Below, piece after piece: positions 1-4,761 of a DNA stretch of 5,906 nucleotides. Made by a program: the position numbers and the translations under genes. The number at the start of each line of letters is the position of its first letter. Positions within the stretch are counted from its first letter, which is position 1. The notes below the pieces were generated by a model that had not been told where the DNA came from, made no database searches, and was given only the letters and a program-made list of their open reading frames with translations. This DNA comes from Pseudomonadota bacterium (GTDB lineage: Bacteria > Myxococcota_A > Polyangia > Polyangiales > Polyangiaceae): the NCBI GenBank assembly GCA_023411445.1, contig JAEYOT010000690.1, positions 1 through 5,906 on the forward strand, in the 5' to 3' direction.

Positions 1-17
1 GAGTTGATGAGACCCGA

Positions 18-881
18 ATGACGATGCCTAGCTGTGTGACGATCAAACGAGCTCTAGCAGTGCTCGGCGTATGGTTGTGCACGGGCTGCTCCGAAGGTGA
101 GAACGTGAGTGTTCTCGGTGCGGGGCAATCTGCACCGATGAGCTTCGAGGAATTTCGCGCGTCCGCGCAGAGGGTCGACGACGGTTACGTTGTCGATGGG
201 GACATCTTCTTGAGCAGCGAGGACAAGCTGCGCGAGTACTACGACTCGTATGCGGGTGAAGGCGCCCTCACGGTCAATCAGATCTTCTCGGGCGATGACC
301 TGTGGGGATTCCCGGCTAGCCAGGCGCTGACGTACTGCGTGAGCGACGATTTTGCTGCCAGGAAACCAGCGCTCGTCGCCGCGCTCGACGTCGCGACGAA
401 GTCATGGAGCGATCTCGTTGGGGTCAGGTACGAGTACCTGCCGGCACACGACGGAGCCTGCAACGCCTCCAACAACAGCGTGGTGTTCCACGTGATTCCC
501 TTTGTCAGTCAGTTCTTTGCCATCGCTTTTTGGCCTTCGAGCGCGCGCGCGGACCGATCTCTCCGTATATCTGAGGCGGCCTTCACCACGACGGACGGAG
601 GGCGCGATCTCCAGGGCATCATGCGCCACGAGCTGGGCCACACGCTGGGCTTCAGGCACGAGCACATCTGGCTCTACGATAGTAGCTGCTCGCCTGAGAT
701 GCCGGACAGTAGCGTCAGGCTGGTCAACAGCTACGACGTGGACTCGGTGATGCACTATCCGCAATGTCGACCGAGCACGACGGGTGGCTACCGGCAGACC
801 GTGCTCGACTACGGCGGTGCCATCTCCCTCTATGGTCTTTCGTCACAGCTCATCGCCTCGTCACATTTCGTCATCGACTAG
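18..881 (+). CDS. Metzincin-type zinc metalloprotease, putative lipoprotein (first paralogue)
   Basis: A 287-residue secreted zinc endopeptidase. Seen: K10-R11, a hydrophobic stretch (12-20) and Cys24 as probable lipidation site, although the residue three before it is Cys rather than the usual Leu. The zinc site is H204-E-x-x-H208-x-x-G-x-x-H214-E, with E205 as the expected catalytic base. The Met-turn S243-V-M245-H-Y247 carries a Tyr two residues after Met, as in astacins and serralysins. Residues 55-95 hold a VVDGDI segment that resembles the pre-catalytic region of M57/HEIGH-type peptidases. Cysteines 107, 148, 224 and 250 all have counterparts in the next gene and probably form disulfides. 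The substrate is unknown. The start is the first of two close ATGs (18 and 24). Only a weak GAG at 9-11 lies upstream, and the frame stays open to the window edge, so an earlier start is not excluded. Family assignment is firm at metzincin level and tentative at M57 level. Confidence 0.9.
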   Translation: MTMPSCVTIKRALAVLGVWLCTGCSEGENVSVLGAGQSAPMSFEEFRASAQRVDDGYVVDGDIFLSSEDKLREYYDSYAGEGALTVNQIFSGDDLWGFPASQALTYCVSDDFAARKPALVAALDVATKSWSDLVGVRYEYLPAHDGACNASNNSVVFHVIPFVSQFFAIAFWPSSARADRSLRISEAAFTTTDGGRDLQGIMRHELGHTLGFRHEHIWLYDSSCSPEMPDSSVRLVNSYDVDSVMHYPQCRPSTTGGYRQTVLDYGGAISLYGLSSQLIASSHFVID

Positions 882-920
882 GGGTGAGCTCAGTAGCTTG
901 CGGCCGCCTTTTCACCTTTT

Positions 921-924
921 GGAG
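921..924 (+). promoter_or_regulatory. Ribosome binding site of the second metalloprotease
   Basis: GGAG lies 7 nt before the ATG at 932. It decides the start: a longer reading from ATG 764 would overlap the preceding gene by 118 nt and bury the signal peptide about 56 residues inside the protein. Confidence 0.75.
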
Positions 925-931
925 AACGAGC

Positions 932-1888
932 ATGATCGCATCGATAACCCACTACTTACAGCGCCGCTTCGCTGCTTGGTCCTGCGCCACAGGTGCCGTG
1001 CTCGTCGTCGGGTGCAGTGGCGACGTGGACGCCACCGTTGAGGTGACTGAGCTCGAGCGAAGAGCGAGCCCGCCTTCGTACGACGCCTTCGAGCGCATGT
1101 CGCGGCGGCTCAGCGCCGATGGTGAGCTCTACTACGTCGTCGAGGGGGACATCCCGATTCGCACGGAAGAAGAGCTATTTGACTATCACCGCAAGCTCAC
1201 GGCGGCCGCTGAGAAGGGCGTGCTGCATCTCCATAACGGCGCGGACGACGTGTGGCCGAACGGCGACCAGCTCAACCTGCGCTACTGCGTGGACACCGAC
1301 CCGGCCACGGGGTTCGACGCGGCGCCCGTCGGTGCGGACTCGGCGACGATCATCGCCGCCATGGAGGCGGCTACTACTGCTTGGGCACGAGTCGCGAACG
1401 TTCGGTTCCAGTACGATCCAAGTAACAACCTGCACTGCGGCAGAACGGACCCGATCCCGAGCAGCACCTACATCAAGGTGTCACGTGACAACAGCCTCAA
1501 CGGAGCGTGCGCCTTTGGTCCAAGCAGCCACGCCTCGTGGACGTGCGCAGGTCTCGACGGCAACACGGTGGGTGTCGGCCCGAACGTGACGCTCCCGCCC
1601 GGCAGCAGCTGGACGTACATCATGATGCACGAGCTGGGTCACACCTTGGGACTTCACCACGAGTTTTTTCACAGCGGCGGGGGTTGCCTTGCAAGTAGCG
1701 TTCGGGATGTCACCGCGACGGTCGATAGTCCGTCCGTGATGGGCTATGCGCCCGCGTGGGAGCCGCCCTGTTCCCTGACGGATCCGATCATGTCGGCGCT
1801 GAGCGAGGGCGACGGTTGGACGGTGCGCCAGTTCTACGGCATGCCAGCGGCTTGGTACGTGCCCCCCGTCGGGCTCATCTTGGAGTAA
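932..1888 (+). CDS. Metzincin-type zinc metalloprotease, lipoprotein (second paralogue)
   Basis: A 318-residue paralogue of the preceding protein. Its signal peptide has R11-R12, a hydrophobic stretch and a good lipobox V25-V-G-C28 followed by Ser, so it is probably a membrane-anchored lipoprotein. The catalytic site is H233-E-x-x-H237-x-x-G-x-x-H243-E, with Met-turn S268-V-M270-G-Y272. It shares with its neighbour the VV(D/E)GDI segment, a DD(L/V)W motif, a YCV motif and the AT..W....VR..Y.P block, in the same order. Cys 119, 169, 252 and 280 match cysteines of the first paralogue. C193 and C205 occur only here and may add a disulfide in the insert before the zinc helix. It starts 50 nt after the first paralogue and ends 4 nt before the serine protease, suggesting one mRNA. 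Its role is probably extracellular or surface proteolysis, with unknown substrate. Confidence 0.9.
   Translation: MIASITHYLQRRFAAWSCATGAVLVVGCSGDVDATVEVTELERRASPPSYDAFERMSRRLSADGELYYVVEGDIPIRTEEELFDYHRKLTAAAEKGVLHLHNGADDVWPNGDQLNLRYCVDTDPATGFDAAPVGADSATIIAAMEAATTAWARVANVRFQYDPSNNLHCGRTDPIPSSTYIKVSRDNSLNGACAFGPSSHASWTCAGLDGNTVGVGPNVTLPPGSSWTYIMMHELGHTLGLHHEFFHSGGGCLASSVRDVTATVDSPSVMGYAPAWEPPCSLTDPIMSALSEGDGWTVRQFYGMPAAWYVPPVGLILE
1882..1885 (+). promoter_or_regulatory. Ribosome binding site of the serine protease, inside the preceding gene's end
   Basis: GGAG ends directly before the stop codon (1886-1888) of the metalloprotease and lies 7 nt before ATG 1893. A ribosome finishing the upstream gene would cover it, which favours translational coupling. 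Confidence 0.7.
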
Positions 1889-1892
1889 GGCC

Positions 1893-2972
1893 ATGCGGGC
1901 GCTCGCCGCCTTGACGCTGCTCTCCGCATCGTGCGGCGAGCCCGGCGTGACTTGTCGCGTCGCGACGGCGCAGCAAGGGCTAACCAACGCCGCCGAGCAC
2001 GCCGACTACCTCGGGCTGGAAGCGCGAGAAGAAGCGGCGATCGTCCGCGTGATGTTCGAGCTCGAGCAGGGCGACATCGAGGAGAGCTGTACGGGGGTAC
2101 TCATTGCCGAGGGCCTCGTCCTCACGGCCCGGCACTGTGCGCACGCTCTCGATCCCGTCACGATCAACGTCCACGTGGAGCCCGCAGACGGGAGCTCGGC
2201 GCTGGTATCGGAAGCGAGCATCATCGCCGCGCACGAGCACCTCGACTTACTGCTGCTCTCCATGGACGAGCCACCGAGCGCTCCGTCGCTAGTGGCTCCC
2301 TTGCCCCTCGCGCTGGACGTGCCCGCGTCGCTGCACGAAGGCGGTTTGGTGCAGGTTGCGGGCTTCGGTCGAGATACCGATGGCGTGCTCGGCCGCAGGG
2401 GCTTTCTGGTGGCCGAGCTAGTGCATGTAAAGGAGCACGAGCTGCTCGTGAGCGCCGGGGGCCTCGGTGGAGCCTGCTTCGGCGACTCGGGCGGTCCTAT
2501 CGTCGTGCGCGCGGATGACGGCACGGCGCGCACCGTGGGCATCCTGAGCTCGGGGGCACCGAGCTGTTTCGGCGAGGACAGCTTCACGCGGGTGGATGTG
2601 GCGGCCGAATGGATTGCGTCGAGCGCCGGTGTGGAGGTGACGGAGGCCTCGGCTGTCAGCCACGCAGCGTTCGGTAATAAGGGCCGCTGCTTCGACGACC
2701 TGGCCGTCTGGGTCGAGGACGAATCCATCCAGGCGGAGGTGTGTGAAGCGTCAGTGCCGTGTGGTTGGAGTGAGGAGGCTGGAGGCTATCGCTGCCTTCC
2801 GGCCAAGCAGGACAGCTGCCGCGGCTTCGACGAGCTGGGAGACTGCGAGGACGGCGCGGCCGTGAGGTGCGTCGATGGCGCTATCGCACGGAATCCATGC
2901 GGAACCTGCGGATTCAGCTGTGCGCGCTCCCCGGCGACGGGCCGCGCGATCTGCGTCAGCGACCCCTCCTGA
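1893..2972 (+). CDS. Chymotrypsin-fold (S1) serine protease with cysteine-rich C-terminal modules, putative lipoprotein
   Basis: A 359-residue exported serine endopeptidase. The leader is short: R2, hydrophobic residues 3-10 and Cys14 in an imperfect lipobox (LSASC). The S1 domain spans about 45-250 and keeps the triad: H81 in LTARHC, D118 in HLDLLLL and S199 in GDSGGP. Paired cysteines flank the His motif (SCTG...RHC) and the active Ser (ACFGDSGG...PSCFGE), equivalent to the classical 42-58 and 191-220 disulfides. No IVGG-type activation site is visible before the domain. The pocket has Gly at 193 (chymotrypsin position 189) and Asp at 229 (position 226), so classical trypsin specificity is not expected. 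Residues 266-354 hold 11 cysteines in two similar modules and may bind the cell surface or a partner. The gene follows the metalloprotease by 4 nt and probably shares its transcript. The S1 assignment is secure; the substrate and the lipid anchor are not. Confidence 0.92.
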   Translation: MRALAALTLLSASCGEPGVTCRVATAQQGLTNAAEHADYLGLEAREEAAIVRVMFELEQGDIEESCTGVLIAEGLVLTARHCAHALDPVTINVHVEPADGSSALVSEASIIAAHEHLDLLLLSMDEPPSAPSLVAPLPLALDVPASLHEGGLVQVAGFGRDTDGVLGRRGFLVAELVHVKEHELLVSAGGLGGACFGDSGGPIVVRADDGTARTVGILSSGAPSCFGEDSFTRVDVAAEWIASSAGVEVTEASAVSHAAFGNKGRCFDDLAVWVEDESIQAEVCEASVPCGWSEEAGGYRCLPAKQDSCRGFDELGDCEDGAAVRCVDGAIARNPCGTCGFSCARSPATGRAICVSDPS

Positions 2973-3100
2973 GCGCGGCGCGGTCGTTACGCGTGTGCGA
3001 GCTGCAGAGTGGGCGACCTCAAAGGGCGCCTCCCAGTGCCAATACTGCCCACAAGGGACATTGCGTCGGGCCCGCCGTTGGGCCGCGCCGGCAACTCCAC
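2973..3100. other. Gap between convergent genes with a short GC hairpin
   Basis: These 128 nt separate the stop codons of the serine protease and the kinase. The only structure I see is a 5-bp stem, GGCCC / GGGCC, at 3069-3073 and 3080-3084 with a 6-nt loop. No T-run follows on either strand, so a role as a terminator is weakly supported. Nothing else is recognisable. Confidence 0.3.
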
Positions 3101-4732
3101 CTAGTAGCTGAAGCCGCTGCCACCGATGAACTCGCGCAGGATGGAGGTCGGTGGCACGTGATCGGGATAGATCGGTACGAACTGCTGCAGGAGGCGCCGT
3201 AGCCTCCGAGCGCTGGATGCTACCTTGGCGCTGCGCGGCACCTCGCGCAGGTAGCGCTCGGCATAGACGCGCAGCACGCTGACCTCGTAGACGAGCGAGC
3301 TGTCGAACACCGCGTCGGCTTCTTCATGAAAGGGAAAGATGTGCAGCCGTTCGGCGCGCCGCACGCTAGGCCAGCGCGCCAGCGTCTCGGCCGCGGCAAA
3401 GCCACGCTGGTGGCGATCGCGCACGATGCGGCGCAGCAGCCGCACGTCGGCGGGCTCGAGGCACGAGAGCCGGTCGAAAGCGAGCGACGTGGCTGGATGG
3501 ATGAAGACGTTGAAGCTGCGGCTGCGGTTCAAGCCGTAGAGTCCGGGATTCAGAGCGTGGATGCCTTCCACGAGCAGCACGCTGCGTTCGCCGAGGCGGA
3601 GCTCGGCGCCGGCTCTCGGTCGGCTCAGGCCCTGCTGAAAGTCGTAGCGCGGCGGGCGCACGCTCTGGCCGCTCAAGAGCACCGCCAGATCGCTGCGAAA
3701 TAGCTCGAGATCGAGCGCCTCCAGCGCTTCGAGGTCGACCTCACCGCGCGCGTCGGGCACCTGGCGAGCGCGATCGAGGTAGTAGTCATCGAGCGACAGC
3801 TCGAGCGGGTCGAGCCCGTTGACACGTAGCTGCACGAGCAGGCGCTTGATGAAGGTCGTCTTGCCCGAAGACGATGGGCCCGCCACCGCCACCAAGCGCA
3901 AGCCGGCGCGAGCGACGCTGTCGGCGATCTCGGCGATGCGCTTCTCGTGAAATCCTTCGCTGACCCGGATCAAGTCTGCGACTTTGCCCTCGACGCAAGC
4001 GCGGTTGAAAGTGCCCACGCTGTCCACGCCGAGCAGTCTCAGCCATTCGGCCTCGCTGCGCGTCATCGGCGCGCCGTAGCGCGGGGACCGTAGCTCGAGC
4101 GCGATCGTGGAGGTCGGTCGCTTCGGCAGCGTGGTCCGGATGCTGGCGCCAAAGTCGAGCAGGAGACCCAGCGGGTGCTCGAGCACCTTCACGTCTTGCA
4201 GCAGGCCGGCATGAGGCAGCAGCGGGCCGGCGAGGCGGACCCGTGTCTCCCCGCAGCGGTGCAGGGTGACGACCGGCTCGAGCGAATCCTCGAGCAGCAG
4301 GCATGCGCTGGCGTCGTCTTGGGCGCGAAACAGCGCTAGCGCCGCGTCCAGCGGGTAGAGCTCCTCGACGAGAGCAGTGGCCGCCGCTCGCAACTCGGAG
4401 AAGCTCGCGTTCAGGCGCTGCGCGATGCCGGTGCTATCGGCCTGACCCGTCAGCACGAAGCGCCCTGAAGTGATCGAGGGTCCGAGCTGTAGGCTCACAC
4501 CGATCCTGCGAGCGGCTTCCAGTAGCACTAGGCCGGCGCTCTGACGAAAGATGTCGCGCCCTTCCCAGTCAGCGGTGGTAACCGGAGTCAGCGCCGCGGA
4601 GCTATCGACGCGAGCGTTGAGCGCCCAAAGACGTTCCCCTTGGCGGCCGGCCACGACCAGGGCCCCTTCCAACGCGGCTGGCAGTTGCTCGGCGACGGTA
4701 AGCTCGTGCGGCTGAGGGATTGTTTGAGACAT
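3101..4732 (-). CDS. Nucleoside (uridine-type) kinase with N-terminal TGS / threonyl-tRNA-synthetase-like domains
   Basis: A 543-residue cytoplasmic P-loop kinase of the uridine kinase/phosphoribulokinase group, expected to phosphorylate a nucleoside, probably uridine or cytidine, with ATP or GTP for pyrimidine salvage. Residues about 20-60 resemble a TGS domain. Residues 60-200 resemble the second, editing-type domain of threonyl-tRNA synthetase, but the metal-binding HxxxH is replaced by Q64 and L68, so editing is not expected. The kinase domain covers about 275-480, with Walker A G285-P-S-S-S-G-K291-T-T, the L-D315-D316-Y-Y catalytic motif, E389-G-I-H-A-L-N-P and the lid arginines in RRIVRDRHQRG (434-444). 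WPSVRRAE and IFPF, then the C-terminal SILREFIGGS (530-539), are hallmarks of this fused family, and the length matches its usual 550 or so. The start ATG has GGAG 9 nt upstream. Exact substrate and the regulatory role of the N-terminal half are inferred. Confidence 0.9.
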   Translation of the reverse strand: MSQTIPQPHELTVAEQLPAALEGALVVAGRQGERLWALNARVDSSAALTPVTTADWEGRDIFRQSAGLVLLEAARRIGVSLQLGPSITSGRFVLTGQADSTGIAQRLNASFSELRAAATALVEELYPLDAALALFRAQDDASACLLLEDSLEPVVTLHRCGETRVRLAGPLLPHAGLLQDVKVLEHPLGLLLDFGASIRTTLPKRPTSTIALELRSPRYGAPMTRSEAEWLRLLGVDSVGTFNRACVEGKVADLIRVSEGFHEKRIAEIADSVARAGLRLVAVAGPSSSGKTTFIKRLLVQLRVNGLDPLELSLDDYYLDRARQVPDARGEVDLEALEALDLELFRSDLAVLLSGQSVRPPRYDFQQGLSRPRAGAELRLGERSVLLVEGIHALNPGLYGLNRSRSFNVFIHPATSLAFDRLSCLEPADVRLLRRIVRDRHQRGFAAAETLARWPSVRRAERLHIFPFHEEADAVFDSSLVYEVSVLRVYAERYLREVPRSAKVASSARRLRRLLQQFVPIYPDHVPPTSILREFIGGSGFSY

Positions 4733-4741
4733 CTCAGAGAG

Positions 4742-4745
4742 CTCC
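4742..4745 (-). promoter_or_regulatory. Ribosome binding site of the nucleoside kinase
   Basis: Read on the minus strand this is GGAG, 9 nt before the ATG at 4732-4730. It supports the annotated kinase start. Confidence 0.65.
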
Positions 4746-4753
4746 GCCGAAGC

Positions 4754-4757
4754 GAGG
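4754..4757 (+). promoter_or_regulatory. Candidate ribosome binding site for the long form of ppdK
   Basis: GAGG lies only 4 nt before ATG 4762, closer than the 7-9 nt seen for the three genes above. It is the best Shine-Dalgarno-like sequence among the candidate ppdK starts. The GTG at 4930 has none that I can see. Confidence 0.4.
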
Positions 4758-4761
4758 CAAC

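Noticed and set aside
900..907. 8-bp palindrome GCGGCCGC between the two metalloprotease genes
   Set aside because: Short and all G/C, expected by chance in this composition; no link to a regulator.
764..931. Longer N terminus for the second metalloprotease from ATG 764
   Set aside because: It overlaps the first metalloprotease out of frame, and the signal peptide and ribosome binding site fit ATG 932.
2006..2728. Minus-strand 240-codon frame opposite the serine protease
   Set aside because: Ser/Pro/Thr-rich low-complexity shadow of a gene with a full catalytic triad.
3069..3084. Hairpin in the convergent gap as an intrinsic terminator
   Set aside because: The stem is only 5 bp and no T-run follows on either strand, so it is mentioned only within the gap entry.
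3326..3703. Plus-strand 125-codon frame opposite the kinase
   Set aside because: Shadow of well-conserved kinase motifs on the minus strand; no ribosome binding site or domain seen.
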